Assembly (NCBI RefSeq): GCF_963855985.1
Contig: NC_087118.1
Location: 10,002,501-10,066,500, forward strand
Length of the DNA stretch: 64,000 nucleotides
From: Ostrinia nubilalis
Taxonomy: Eukaryota > Arthropoda > Insecta > Lepidoptera > Crambidae
Reading direction: 5' to 3'
Shown here: positions 1 to 11,837 of the stretch, one piece after another
Layout of the letters: each line of letters starts with the position of its first letter
Numbering within the stretch: position 1 is the first letter of the stretch
The notes under the pieces: generated by a model
The model's input: the letters and a program-made list of their open reading frames with translations, nothing else
Databases searched by the model: none
Told to the model about the DNA's origin: nothing
Made by a program: the position numbers and the translations under genes

Positions 1-1
1 T

Positions 2-1825
2 GAGCGTAAATTCATCGCGCTGCCTACACTTCGTGAGGCGTATAATGAAGTAATTTCTGACTATTTAAAAAAAGGTTATTTATCTGAAATACCATACTCA
101 TCCGTGGCTTTGAGTGAGGGTTACTTCATCCCACATCACGCTGTAATTCGTCCCGATAGAACTACGACTAAAACGCGCATTGTTTTGGATGCCAGCGCCA
201 AAACGGACACTGGCTTTTCGCTCAACGATTTACTCATGACTGGACCTAACTTGCAGGCTGATTTATTTACATTGCTATTAAGGTTTCGTCAATTTGAAAT
301 AGCCGTCACTGCTGACGTGCAACAAATGTACCTTCGCATACTTTTAGCAGATGATGATCGCAAATATCAAAAAATATTATACCGATTTAATGAAGACGAA
401 TTTGTTCGTATTTTCCAATTTAATTCGGTCGCATTCGGTCTTCGCTCGAGTCCGTACCTGGCTATGCGCACGATCCGACTATTGGCTCTTGAGGAACAGG
501 ATCGCTTCCCTCGCGCTGCAGAGGTCGCCACTCACGAAATGTACATGGACGATTTAACTTCGTCAGTTCCCACCGCAAATGACGCGATTCAGTTAGCTCA
601 TGACCTAATCGCAATGTTTAAATCCGGTGGATTTGATCTAATAAAATGGGCCAGTAACTCGCCTGAACTTCTCGCTCATTTGCCTGAGTCTCATCGCGCC
701 GCAATTGAATTCACCGATAATAGCGACACACTAAAGGTCCTAGGTTTGAAATGGCTACCTGTAACTGACACTTTCACGTTCACAATTAACGAAACTCCCG
801 CTAATAATACTAAACGCGTGATTTTATCTACTATTGTTCGCTTGTTTGATGTACTCGGCTTAGTTGCGCCTGTTATACTTTACGCCAAGCTTTTACTTCA
901 AGATTTATGGCTCGCTAAAATTGATTGGGATGAAGTACCACCTCAACCAATTATTGACCGCTTCACTGAATTTAAAAATGAATTGCCCCTTTTATCAAGT
1001 TTGCAAATACCGCGCCACTTGGGCATATCAGCAGGTTGCACTGTCCGCTTACTCGGTTTCGGAGATGCCAGTCTTAAGGCATATGGCTGTGCAATTTTTT
1101 TGCATGTAACGCATCCGAACGGTGACATTTCTATACAATTAGTATGTTCAAGGTCGAAAGTCGCTCCGCTCAAAACTATAACGCTCGCTAGGCTCGAATT
1201 GTGTGCCGCATTGCTTCTTTCTGAATTTACTAAACGAGTTCACGCCGCATTTGATAATCGCTACCCTATAAATGAAATATTCGCCTTTTCAGATTCCACT
1301 ATCGCTCTGTCGTGGATTCATTCATCGCCGCACCGTTGGCAAATGTTTGTCGCCAACCGTGTTAATAAAATACACGATAATTTGCCACCTGGCCGCTTTT
1401 TTCATATAAACGGATCTGAGAATCCCAGTGACTGTGTCTCGCGAGGTCTTTTACCTTCGCAATTAATCGCGCAATCATTATGGTGGCATGGCCCCTTATG
1501 GGCTCAATCTCCCATCGCCGATTGGCCGATCGTGCCCTTTGTATCTTCTCATCTTGATGATATACCTGAAATGAGACCGTCGGTTACTTTAACTGCTGTA
1601 TCCGATGTAGACACATCGCCGCACCCCCTTCTTGAGCTCGCATCCCGGGTCTCGTCCTGGAAAAAATTAAAACGCATTACTGTTTATGTCTTACGCTTTA
1701 TAAAAAAAATACCTAACTCACCTTCAATCGAAGCACCTCATCTGGAATCTGCTGAACTCGTTCTTCTTCGAACGCTACAGAAACAATATTTCAATGAAGA
1801 TATAAAAAAACATATCCAATGGTAA
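2..1825 (+). pseudogene. BEL/Pao retrotransposon pol: reverse transcriptase and RNase H (5' part outside window)
   Basis: The reading frame is open from base 2, so the protein starts upstream of the window. It encodes the BEL/Pao polymerase that copies element RNA into DNA in the cytoplasm. Visible motifs are the RT entry block ending PHHAVIR (about 130-150), the catalytic YMDD box at 542-553, and RNase H with GFGDAS near 1060 and AFSDST near 1290, followed by NPSDCVSRG near 1420. The frame stops at 1823-1825 just after an A7 run (1803-1809), and the integrase continues in another frame, so a one-base slip in that run probably broke the polyprotein. It could be read as a programmed shift, but BEL pol is normally one frame. 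Confidence 0.9.
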
Positions 1826-1826
1826 C

Positions 1827-2232
1827 TTGCCTTCCGCATCTCTCAGAAAACTTGATTTGTTTATCGACAATGACGGGCTGCTCCGCGTTGGTGGGCGCCT
1901 TACTAACGCTGACATTCCATTTGAAAATCAACATCCAATTTTGCTGCCTCGTAGTCATCACATCATTAATCTCATCATTGATGATTGTCATCGATCTAAT
2001 TGTCATACTGGATCGCATCTTTTAATGTCATTATTAAGACAGAGATATTGGATTGTATCTGCTCGCAACATTATCCGACAGCGTGTTCGCAAATGCAATT
2101 TTTGTTTTAAGGTCGCACCTACTCATCCTTCGCCTATAATGGCAAGCCTTCCTCCAGCTCGTGTTCAGGAAGCTAAAGCTTTCACCCACACTGGAGTAGA
2201 TTATGCTGGGCCTATTAACATAACACTTACAC
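1827..2232 (+). pseudogene. BEL/Pao integrase, zinc-binding domain and start of catalytic core
   Basis: This continues the polyprotein of 2-1825 in a shifted frame. It shows the conserved DGLLRVGGRL segment that precedes BEL/Pao integrases, the HPILLP block, an H-H-C-C zinc-binding region (HRSNCHTG to CNFCFK) and the first catalytic aspartate in VDYAGP near 2200. The sequence is cut at 2232 by the element at 2233-3107 and resumes at 3108/3115 with no loss other than the duplicated 7 bases. Confidence 0.85.
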
Positions 2233-2501
2233 CACAAAATATAACAGAAGGTAAACTCATGTATGTACCTCGCTTTGCATACCTCTCTCGCTCGCACGCT
2301 CGGCCGTCGCGCTAGGGTTGTCTTGTCATGTGTTGCGTTTATTTCGTTATGATAGAAAAATGTTACTCTTAATACTATGCAAGAAAGACAATAACAGATA
2401 TCCACGTATACTTATTTATATTTAGTACGTTATTATAGTAATAGTTTGCAAACAAATACACGAGAAGGAATTAGTATTTAGTTGAGTGGTTGACACTATT
2501 A

Positions 2502-2697
2502 TCCAACTATAATATTATAAATGCGAAAGTTTGGATGTCTGGATGTTTGTTGCTCTTTCATGCAAAAACTACTGAACGGATTTTGATGTAACTTTACAGT
2601 ATTATTGTTTATAACCCTGAATAACATATAGGCTATAATTTATGACGATCTGTGACAAACTATATTTCACGCGGGTGAAGCCGCGGGCAAAAGCTAG
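2502..2697 (+). mobile_element. short Helitron-like element nested in the P-like element
   Basis: It begins TCCAACTATAATATTATAA after an A and ends AAAGCTAG before a T, fitting Helitron insertion between A and T with a 3' CTAG end. A GCGG...CCGC hairpin precedes the 3' end. It is 196 bp with no coding capacity and is of the kind widespread in moth genomes (family knowledge). Confidence 0.7.
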
Positions 2698-2798
2698 TTA
2701 TCCAATAATTCCTAAAACCTCTCTAAAACAATTCGATATTCCTAATAATTGAGTTGGCTTTCAATTTCAATTGAAATTCAAATAAATAACTTACTTAC

Positions 2799-2905
2799 CT
2801 CCACGAATCAACTGGTAATTTAAAAAATGAAAATTCGGTATTTAATGATGAGTTTAAGCAACCAAATACCGAACAATTATAATACGACTTTTTCTGTTCA
2901 CTCAT
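2799..2905 (-). pseudogene. THAP zinc-finger first exon of a P-like transposase
   Basis: Reading the minus strand from an ATG at 2905, the peptide has the THAP signature Cx4C (NCSVFGCLN) followed by the FSFFKLPVD block that leads to the W/R positions. THAP domains bind the transposon ends. The exon ends exactly at AG/GTAAGT (donor GT at 2798-2797), a strong splice donor, and no downstream exon is left in the element. The C2CH second half is therefore missing. The exon and donor are direct observations; the P-transposase origin is inferred. Confidence 0.65.
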
Positions 2906-3107
2906 TTTCGTCAATTTCGCAAAACAAAATAATATCACAGGCGGTTGACCGGCGCGTGACTCAAGCGAACCACAGCGAACGTGTGGCGAACGTCTGTCGC
3001 GCAACGTCGCGCTCGCATTCGTCCAAGACAGTCTTGCTAGAGCGGTGTCTATGTGTGCGTGGCTCGAGCTCGTTTAGTATGGAGTTTGTCTTCTGTTATA
3101 TTTTGTG

Positions 3108-3303
3108 CTTACACGTAGACGTGGTGTTAAAAGTCAAAAGGCTTACATTTGCCTTTTTGTTTGCCTAACTACAAAGGCAATACACATCGAATTGGCTTCG
3201 GATTTGAGTACTGAAACATTTCTAGACGCTTTTAAGCGCTTTCTTTCCAGGCGAGGTCCTGTCTCATGTCTCTCCTGTCATATGTTTATTCCGCACAATC
3301 GAT
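3108..3303 (+). pseudogene. BEL/Pao integrase catalytic core fragment
   Basis: The integrase resumes after the P-like insertion with [17 protein letters not shown] and [15 protein letters not shown], the standard core after the first catalytic Asp, then [12 protein letters not shown]. It breaks off near 3280 and the next recognizable block (near 3320, LLCYEELLTVL) belongs far downstream. The segment that should hold the second Asp and the Glu of the catalytic triad is gone, so this integrase is dead. Confidence 0.82.
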
Positions 3304-3309
3304 AATCAG

Positions 3310-3783
3310 CTGCTTTGTTATGAAGAGCTCTTAACTGTCCTAACTCAGATAGAATGTCTATTAAATTCGCGTCCGTTGTGTCTGTTGGCCGATCAACCTC
3401 ACCATATTTTGACTCCAGCACATTTTTTAATGACTACACCTTTACAAAGTTTACCTGTAAGCGAACTAAATTCATCAATGCGTCTTTCTGATCGAAAATC
3501 CCTTTTGGATAAATTAGTGCGAGACTACTGGAAGAGGTGGCACTTAGACTATTTGCATACTTTACAAGTAAGACAGAAATGGAATACACCTGCTGTTCCA
3601 GTCAGTCCTGGGACTCTTGTTCTCATACATCATGATGATACACCACCTCTTCGTTGGCCCACTGGCATAATAGAACAAGTATATCCTGGTAAGGATGGGA
3701 TTATTCGCGTCGCTTCAGTAAGAACAACAACTGGAACTTATAAGCGTCCTGTTGTTAAATTATGCCCACTTCCTACTCAATAG
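3310..3783 (+). pseudogene. BEL/Pao integrase C-terminal region with DUF5641-type tail
   Basis: The frame contains YEELLTVLTQIECLLNSRPL, LTPAHFLMTTPL, RDYWKRWHLDYLHTLQVRQKW and the basic LRWPTGIIEQVYPGKDGIIR block that closes BEL/Pao polyproteins, ending at a normal stop at 3781-3783. Because the upstream core is deleted there is no natural start; the first in-frame Met is at 3376. The polypurine tract and 3' LTR follow 200 bp downstream. Confidence 0.85.
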
Positions 3784-3984
3784 CAAACACAGTTATAATC
3801 GCATACAACCTCATATTTATATCATATATTTTATACATACCACATTTTTGTCTTATATTTATATATTTTGCTTTTAATTGCCCTCCAAAACCAGTATTAT
3901 ATATTCCGTCACATTTAAATCTTGATCCTAACTTTATTTTAGTAATAATTCTGCATCATATTCTTTGAAAATCCCTAGTATTTT

Positions 3985-4480
3985 CAAGCCGGGGAGGATG
4001 TTTGCGCGCTTATGTTGGCAACAAAGAGTTCTCATGTTCTACTGTTGGTATACATGCGTGCATCTTCCCGACCATTCGCCAAAGTTCCTTGGCGTCTAAC
4101 GCCATCTATTTCTCCGCGGCGTAAACTGTTGTGCCGCCTACCAAACATTTGAAAGAAAAAAGACAGTTGCCCGTTGCCCATACTCCATTTTTCACGTCGC
4201 TACAAAAAACTACTTTATTTTATCGTTTGGTGATTTTGTGCGAAGTGCAGTGTTTTTCGCTGTTCGAACGACGCCCTCTGATATTGGATTGCCACGAGGA
4301 GTGCTGGAACTGGGATAGGGAGCCCGGTGTCGCTGTTACCAGGTCAGTGCATGAGTCTCACATAATCCCAATATATCGTGTAAACCCCTTCCTCGGCAAC
4401 TCACACAGTTATTCTATTCCCGCATCGCATTCTCTATTCAATTTCTCTTAAAACAAATACGTAACAAACCCCTCGCATCA
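3985..4480 (+). repeat. polypurine tract and putative 3' LTR of the first BEL/Pao element
   Basis: A purine-rich tract AAGCCGGGGAGGA (3986-3998) is followed by TGTTTGCGCGC at 3999, a TG start expected for an LTR. The LTR end is not certain: I place it near CGCATCA at about 4480 on general form only, since the 5' LTR is outside the window and no second copy is available for comparison. Confidence 0.55.
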
Positions 4481-5107
4481 CCAACTAGAATTTAACGACC
4501 CTAAATAGTTACGATATCCAGTTATCATGATTTTTTTATTAAACAAAATCACCAACATTAATTTTGAAATGCGTCCTTGGTTTTCTCAAATCTCTTTTTA
4601 TTTTTACCTAAATACGAATTGAAATTCTTATAGTCATTGTTTATTTATGTAATGTTTGGATTGGAACACTACAACAGACTTAAAAATATGGCATAATTAG
4701 AAACAATCTGACAGCATTAGAAATGTTCTAAAATTGCATCTTTTCGGTGCCTAATACCAGACATTCAGTGATTTTATTATTATCAAATTAAGTGTAGTCA
4801 ACTTTATTGCGAGTAATTTGTTAAAAAGTTGCAGTCAGAAACAAGTGTAAAATCGTAGCTAGCAAAAAATATCGAAAATGTTTATGGTTAAGTAGGTAGG
4901 TAGGTACTTAACGATTGAATTCCTCCACATGAGACCCCAAAGCTCAAGTGCTTCACTTTTGATATTTTTTACACGATCCCTTTTTTTATTAATTATATTG
5001 GTTTCAAAGCTTTAGTGTTTTAAACAAGGTCTCTTTACAAAAAATCCCTTGTTCGATGGATTCCAAAAGAAGTATGACATCATTATGTCAGCATTATTAT
5101 TATAAAA
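4481..5107. other. gene-free AT-rich spacer
   Basis: No reading frame with recognizable content. A short TAGG microsatellite lies near 4892-4910. Confidence 0.6.
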
Positions 5108-5590
5108 CTAGCGGCCGCCCGCGACTTCGTACGCGTGGATCCCGTTGTACCCCCTTCATCTATCTTACGCGGTTTAGATTTTTTCATACAAATGTTTTTT
5201 TCCGCTAACTCCCGTTCCCGTGGGAATTTTGCAATATCCTGTTGTAACTAAGCTTCAAGTTTACTAAGGTACCTGCATGCCAAATTTCAAGTGTCTAACT
5301 TAAGCGGTTTAGATTTTTCATACAAATGTTTTTCCCGCTAACTCCCGTTCCCGTGGGAATTTTGCAATATCCTGTTGTAACTAAGCTTTAATTTTACTAA
5401 GGTACCTGCATGCCGAATTTCAAGCGTCTAACTTAAACGGTTCAGATTTTTCATACAAAACGATTTTCCCGCTAATTCCCATTCCCGTGGGAATTCCTAA
5501 GTATCCTATAACCTGCCCAGGAGTATGAAGAATAATTGTGCCCAGTTTCGTTAAAATCCGTCGAGTAGTTTTTGTTTCTATAAGGAACAT

Positions 5591-5635
<45 letters not shown>

Positions 5636-5754
5636 AATTTTACTGATTGCATTTTTGGCATCAGTATCGATCACTAATCACCCCCTGATAGTTATTTTGA
5701 AAATATATTTAATGTACAGAATTGACCTCTCTACAGATTTATTATAAGTATAGA
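5108..5754 (-). mobile_element. Helitron-like element with internal tandem units and GACA microsatellite
   Basis: On the minus strand it starts TCTATACTTATAATAAATC after an A (5755) and ends GCGGCCGCTAG before a T (5107), the A^T site and CTAG end of Helitrons. Inside are about three tandem copies of a roughly 130-150 bp unit centred on CCCGTTCCCGTGGGAATTTTG and a perfect (CAGA)n run at 5590-5633. A second copy at 8954-9909 has more internal units. No transposase remains. Confidence 0.75.
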
Positions 5755-6613
5755 TATAGATGGAATGTAGTTACTTACATTTCCTAGAGATTTGTAAAAA
5801 TACAGAAAGTGAACTTCTCAAAGGATTGGAAACTGTATTGCGATTTTCATTAAATTCATAATAGCCAATATACAGGCAAACAGTAGGTACACGTTTAGTA
5901 ATGACGTCTAATGTGACACCAAAATATTTCATACGCTGCCCATATTTTTTTTGCATAAGGTGTTAAAATGCATCACGAAAAATATTCGCTAGATGACAGT
6001 ACTATTAGCGTATTACTTTTGCGTTGACACTAAAACATGCCTTTCCTTGTACCTAACAGAATGAAAAATCAAATGTAAGGCGTACTGAATTTATACGTGC
6101 ACTGTGACTTCAGCAAATCAATATTAACACCCTCAGATCATAGAAGATCTGGGTTAACACCTAATATGTCTGTGGATGCTACTGTCCACGAAAGTGTTAA
6201 GTCCGTCTTTCTTTTCATTATTAGTGTGGCAAACAACAAATGTATAGCTAGATAGAACTGAACTGAATGAACAATTTATTTATTTAAACTAGCAATAAAA
6301 CAACAGTGGTGGTTGTTCACCCTTTAAGCATTATTAGAGCGTCTCTTCAGGGGACACATGAGTCACTATTCTATTTGAGATTAGGTATCTCATTTTTAAT
6401 ACACGTTTTATGACGATAAAACACAAATTCATTCTCCGCTCCACCATACCAGCGCTTTTAGATTGGGTCCTTCAATTCAGGTAATTGCACAACAATAATA
6501 GAACCAAAAATTTGGAAGGCGGAAAAGTAATTCTTTTAATGGTTTATAACTTTCAGTGGTAGTACCAAGTATTACTGGTATTATCATTATTCTTTAAATA
6601 AGTCAAATTAAAT
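5755..6613. other. gene-free spacer
   Basis: I see no supported gene. A short palindrome CAGATCATAGAAGATCTG lies near 6136. The rest is AT-rich sequence of unknown origin. Confidence 0.55.
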
Positions 6614-7376
6614 CGATGGGTGCCTGGAATAAAGCCACAATCGACAAAACACAATTTTACAGGAGAAGAGATTTAGTGTCAATTTTGAATAATTCTAAAC
6701 TAAGAGGCGTATCAAAACGGTTTGTATATCAAACGATGCGTTATTTTTTCTGGAGTAACATTTAATGTGCTTAAGGTTATAGTGGGACGTCCACCTACAA
6801 GGTGGACCGACGACATCGTAAAGGTAGCAGGGAAGCGCTGGACGCAGGCCGCTACCAATCGATCAACATGGAAAGCATTGGGGGAGGCCTATGTTCAGCA
6901 GTGGACGTCCTGTGGCTGAAATGATGATGATGATGATGATGAAGGTTATAGTGCTTAGAATATACTTTAAAAGAGGTATAAATACATATTGCCGCTTCAT
7001 ACATTGAAAGTCGGTTCCGTAAGAGTCCATTGTGGTTTTATTCCGGTAAAAAGTGTGCAATTAATCAAACAGCAATAGTGTATTGCAGCCTCGGGCGCTG
7101 ATCTGAAGGATACAGTAATAGCCGTTTGATTGTAGAAGATTTAAATAAAAGTTTTAACATTGTATATTGCACGATTATTCCGGTCAACAAATTTTAAATG
7201 ATGAATGGGAATAACGATTCAATATCCATAGTGCTTTTGGTAAATCAGGCAGTTTCAAAGATAAAATTCTGAAAAAAATTCAAAAGGTGTATAGGGACCC
7301 GCAGTTTACTAAAATCACTTAATCGGAAAACTGCTGCTATGGCTATTGCGGCTTTATTCCAGGCACCCATCGAAAT
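6610..7376. mobile_element. inverted-repeat transposon (MITE-like) with AAAT target duplication
   Basis: The ends at 6614 and 7372 are inverted repeats of about 27 bp (CGATGGGTGCCTGGAATAAA inward) flanked by AAAT on both sides (6610-6613, 7373-7376). It is about 600 bp after subtracting the nested RTE fragment, with no transposase. The superfamily is undecided. Confidence 0.7.
6785..6941 (+). mobile_element. 5'-truncated RTE-type LINE 3' end with 12-bp target duplication
   Basis: The frame reads GRPPTRWTDDIVKVAG, then ALGEAYVQQWT and a stop, the C-terminus of RTE-clade reverse transcriptases, followed by an (ATG)n tail typical of that clade. The fragment is flanked by AAGGTTATAGTG at 6773-6784 and 6942-6953, a clear target-site duplication. 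It is a dead-on-arrival copy of 157 bp nested in the element 6614-7372. Confidence 0.88.
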
Positions 7377-8715
7377 GATTTATGGCCGATCCAAAAAAGA
7401 TTTAGTTTAGTGAAAATAATATCAACTTTCAATTTTACCATTACTTAGAATATCTTCTATCTATAATATACAGGGTCCTTCTAAACTAGCTACATTCCTT
7501 TTAATGGGGGCATCTATACGGTACACTGAACAAGTTCACCAAATTTGAGTATGTGTTTTATAATGATTTTACAAAGTTACATTTTCTAACAAAAATAAAA
7601 ATTCATTTCGTCTTACATAATGGAACATGCTGTATTTTTTACTCACACAACAAAGCTGTAGTGTATTCATTCTGCACAGGAACACGAGACACAACACACA
7701 CAACGCTCACTACCACTGCACACTTTTTTGTTGTTTACACTCACGTCATAACAACTCACAGCAGTCGTCACAGCTGATAGCCGATTAGCTGATCGACTGA
7801 TTGGGCGAGCTATCACTTTAATGTTGCAGGCCTACTCTCATATCGTTGTCTATCCTTATTATCTTATGTTAATCACAGTAAAACGGACTCACGATACCAT
7901 CGAAAAATCAATCAGCAAAGGCCATGATTTTTAAGGCGCGTCTTAGTAAATTTATTTGCATTTGTGCATCTGTGCGTCATAGTTCACTTCACGAGCACTA
8001 CAAAACGCACCTTCACACAAGAAAGCTAATCAAAAACTGAATTAAATCAAAGCGCACGCGCCGACAAATGCCGACAAGCCGCACGCCTTTTGTTGACACA
8101 AAGACGCCGACGCCGCCAAAGCAAGAGCCGAAAAGTTGGCATAAGCGTACAGTCGACGACAAAAAAGAAACTTATTTGTTTATTATTTTATCTGCTTGCT
8201 TTCGATTTCAATTGATTCGAATCTAAATTGTGGTGTTGAGTATTTCATGGTAAAATATCCTATAACAGATAATAATTAAAAATTAATCGAACTTATTGTT
8301 TTGTGAAGGTAATTCAATGGCCTAGTCAATTATTTAGAAACATTAAATTAGACTATTGAAGCAAATAAAACTCTTCAATTTGTTTGTATTGATATTCCAT
8401 TTATCCTAAATCAAAGTCCATTCTTAAATTAATCGTTAATGTCATCATTTCTATTACAATAGAAAAGTAGATGAGGTAGGTAGGTACCTAATTAGTTAAA
8501 TAAAATTTCCGAATCATTTCCGTTCCAACTTGGTATTTATTTATGACCTATCTTATGTACCTGTGATTTAACAATAAACACAATTTTAATTTGAATAGTA
8601 AAAAAAAGTTTGTTGCATTTCTTAATTTTATTTTGGTGAGTGTACATTGCGCTAGCCGGCGGCCGGCGGCACTTGTCTAAAGGCGGCGGCACGTGTCTAA
8701 AAGTTCGTTTGCTGC

Positions 8716-9729
8716 GCGCCGGCTAGTGTTGTACGATACGACACTCGAGTCTTGGAATCTTACTTATTAAAAGTTTGAAGAAAATAAAATAGCTATGAAT
8801 TAAGACTGTGTGTTTATTATTTTATTGGACCGTTTTAACTTTTTGATTACGAAAATCGTCAGTCTTTAGATGGATACTTCTGATTCGATTATTTGCGTTT
8901 AATGCAATTTTATTGATATTACATTTGTATTGTGCGATTTATTTTATTTTCAACTAGCGGCCGCCCGCGACTTCGTACGCGTGGATCCCGTTTTACCCCC
9001 TTCATCTATCTTACGCGGTTTAGATTTTTTCATACAAATGTTTTTTCCCGCTAACTCCCGTTCCCGTTGGAATTTCGCAATATCCTGTTGTAACTAAGCT
9101 TTAAGTTTACTAAGGGACCTGCATGCCAAATTTCAAGCGTCTAACTTAAGCGGTTTAGATTTTTCATACAAAAGGATTTTCCCGGTAATTCCTGTTCCTG
9201 TGGGAATTTCGGGAATTCCTTTCTTAGTGCACCTCTACGGTACCTAAGCTACGTCCCTTATAAATTTCAAGTGCCTACGTTTAGCCGTTTAGGCTGTGCG
9301 TGGGTATGTCAGTGAGTCAGTCATACAAAAGGAATTTCCCGCTAATTCCAGTTCCCGTGGGAATTTTGCAATATCCTGTTGCAACTAAGCTTTAAGTTTA
9401 CTAAGGTACCTGCATGCCAAATTTTAAGCGTCTAACTTACGCGGTTTAGATTTTTTCATACAAATGTTGTTTCCCGCTAACTCCCATTCCCGTGAGAATT
9501 TTGCAATATCCTGTTGTAACTAAGCTTTAAATTTACTAAGGTATCTGCTTGCCAAATTTCAAGCGTCTAACTTAAGCGGTTTAGATTTTTCATACAAAAG
9601 GATTTTCCCGCTAATGCCCGTTCCCGTGGGAATTCCTAAGTATCCTATAACCTGCCCAGGAGTATGAAGAATAATTGCACCAAGTTACGTTAAAATCTGT
9701 CGAGTAGTTTTTGTTTCTATAAGGAACAT

Positions 9730-9790
<61 letters not shown>

Positions 9791-10147
9791 AATTTTACTG
9801 ATTGCATTTTTGGCATCAGTATCGATCACTTATCACCCCCTGATAGTTATTTTGAAAATATATTTCATGTACAGAATTGACCTCTCTACAGATTTATTAT
9901 AAGTATAGATTAGGATATAACATACGGATGATGATATGAAATCACTCATTATTGCCTATTAGTATACACCAACTCAAGTTCATGTCATGATTCAGTCTAG
10001 CTCAAAGAACTTAAAATACTCGAAAGGACTCGGAAGACTCAATTATTCCCTTATTCATGTGACTAACGAGTCCTAGTCTTAAAAATAAACTCAAGTCTCA
10101 AAATAAAGACTTTAAAGACTCGAGGTTTTTACAACACTAGCGCGGTC
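8716..10147. mobile_element. hAT-like non-autonomous element with imperfect 8-bp target duplication
   Basis: The ends TAGTGTTGTA at 8724 and its inverse TACAACACTA ending at 10139 are of hAT type, and the flanking octamers GCGCCGGC (8716-8723) and GCGCGGTC (10140-10147) agree at 6 of 8 positions. More than half of it is a nested Helitron-like unit. No transposase is visible. Confidence 0.5.
8954..9909 (-). mobile_element. Helitron-like element, second copy with more internal repeats
   Basis: It has the same termini as 5108-5754: minus-strand TCTATACTTATAATAAATC after A, and GCGGCCGCTAG before T. It carries about five tandem units of the CCCGTTCCCGT type and a longer (CAGA)n run at 9730-9787. 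The length difference from the other copy is due to internal repeat number. Confidence 0.75.
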
Positions 10148-11780
10148 GGCTATTTGTGAGGGACGGCTGTCTTTGATACCACCAGGCCTCCGTCACTCGC
10201 CTATGCCGGCCGAGATAATTACCTACAGCGCGCGACAACTTCAAGTTGCAAATCAGTCAGGACCGCCACGCGCCTGTGAGCACACGCGTATTTCTATACA
10301 CGCTCGGTCGATCATCGTCACAATCAAGGTTTATTGTTCCAACAGCACTGTTATCCTTCTTTAATGTAAAATCGTAGTATTTAGGAATAATAATTAACTG
10401 TACTAATTTGAATATAAAAAAAAACTACACTTTTTAAATAATTTTGTAATACTTATGACAAAAAACTGTAGCAATAAAATTATTTTAGCTAATATAAACA
10501 TTAACTTACTTCACCGTGTCTATTTTCCGACACTACACCTTTTAAAACTATTTGTCCAATTTCGAATTATTGCAACACTGAAATTTATTAATAGGTACTT
10601 TAGAGATGGTACGATTACCTATACAAACACCACTAGATTAAAGATTACCAATCGTAAATACAATAAATGCTTCTTAAAATTAAGTTATTATTTATTTTAC
10701 TTTGCTTATACAACCCTGACGCTTGAGCTGCGAGGTAGATTAATTCTGAACACAAAAAAATTGCGCTCTTGTGAGCGTAGTAGTAAGGTGCGATTTCGAA
10801 TGCACCATGTGCGTTGGATATTTTGCATTATTATTATTACCGTTAAAATGTCGGCATCTGATCCTACACAAAGGAGTGCAATTTCTGTTGCTACTATTAT
10901 GTATTCTGTGATACCACCGACTCCGCCACGCATAAATAAGGATGTCAACTCCAAAATTCTTTCTAATCTTAATAATAATAAAACTATCATTATTTACTTT
11001 TATAATTTTTTTTTGTTTCTACGATGATTTTAATGATTATTATTTCAGTTTAAAATTGATAGTTGGGAACAATTATTTACTTATTTACTTCGGAATACTA
11101 AAGACTGCCGATAATCACAGGTAGATAATTCGATAGCGTTTAGTTTCTGCTATGATCGAGTCAATTACGAATCACATTTTTATTTAATTTGCTAAGGGGA
11201 TATTAAGCGATTAAAATTAACATGAAAAATGTGCCTGCTTTATCGTAATAATAACCGTAATTCTAAATTTCATAGTCATGGTAACTATCCCATTTGTGTA
11301 TGGCATAAAAATAAGTCATTGATTTCGGCAACTAACTTTTTTGCTTCGTTTCGTTGCTACGTTTGAAATAAAAGATTTTTACAAGCGCAAAAGTATTTTA
11401 ACGAACTTTTGAATAAACATCATTCCATTAAGGCCACTAAATAAGTACTTACCACATAAGATTTTTTTATGTTACCAAAAATAAATAAACTTTAATTTTC
11501 TGCTTAATTTAATTCCTTAAATAACTAGTAGTAGCCCTAGAATAGCTTGTGTGGCGCCCGGTCCGTCGTCCGGCGGCACTCTTGTGTTCGCGGCCAGTGG
11601 CCCAACGGCAGCACAAGCGCAATGGCGGCCATTACGTAAGCTCGTGTGCGTGCGGATTTTTGTCAGTGTAGTAGTGAATCAGCTGAACAGGGTGTTGTAT
11701 TGGGTTGATAAGAAATGAAGTTGTTTCCTTAATTATCTCGGAAACTAGCCTGAATTTTTGGCTCAAACTTTGGGAACGTA
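10148..11780. other. gene-free interior of the 7471-11838 element
   Basis: A GC-rich block at 10150-10300 shares ATAATTACCTACAGCG and several flanking short motifs with 46350-46440, the upstream side of a THAP exon, hinting at related promoter ends. The remaining sequence is AT-rich. Frames here have biased, low-complexity composition and no domain I recognize. Confidence 0.45.
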
Positions 11781-11837
11781 TTCAGTGTGACGTATACATG
11801 CTCCCATTAAACGGAACGTAGCTGATTTAGAAGGACC

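Larger units (their letters stand above)
2226..3114 (-). mobile_element. P-like DNA transposon remnant (non-autonomous) with 7-bp target duplication
   Basis: The element proper is 2233-3107. Its ends are inverted repeats: CACAAAATATAACAGAAG reads inward from 2233 and again from 3107 on the other strand with one mismatch. It is flanked by a perfect direct repeat CTTACAC (2226-2232 and 3108-3114). Removing the element plus one repeat makes the interrupted BEL integrase read straight through. A THAP-type exon lies next to the right end on the minus strand, as expected for the first exon of a P-family transposase. No catalytic domain remains. P elements usually give 8-bp duplications, so the superfamily call is an inference from THAP plus the CA-starting ends. 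Confidence 0.72.

Noticed and set aside
5420..5747. Frames rich in CLSV or TDRQ repeats
   Set aside because: Translations of the GACA microsatellite in Helitron-like elements (also 9611-9829).
10455..11027. 190-codon open frame
   Set aside because: Low-complexity Ile/Asn/Lys-rich text in AT-rich DNA, no motif, inside a transposon interior.
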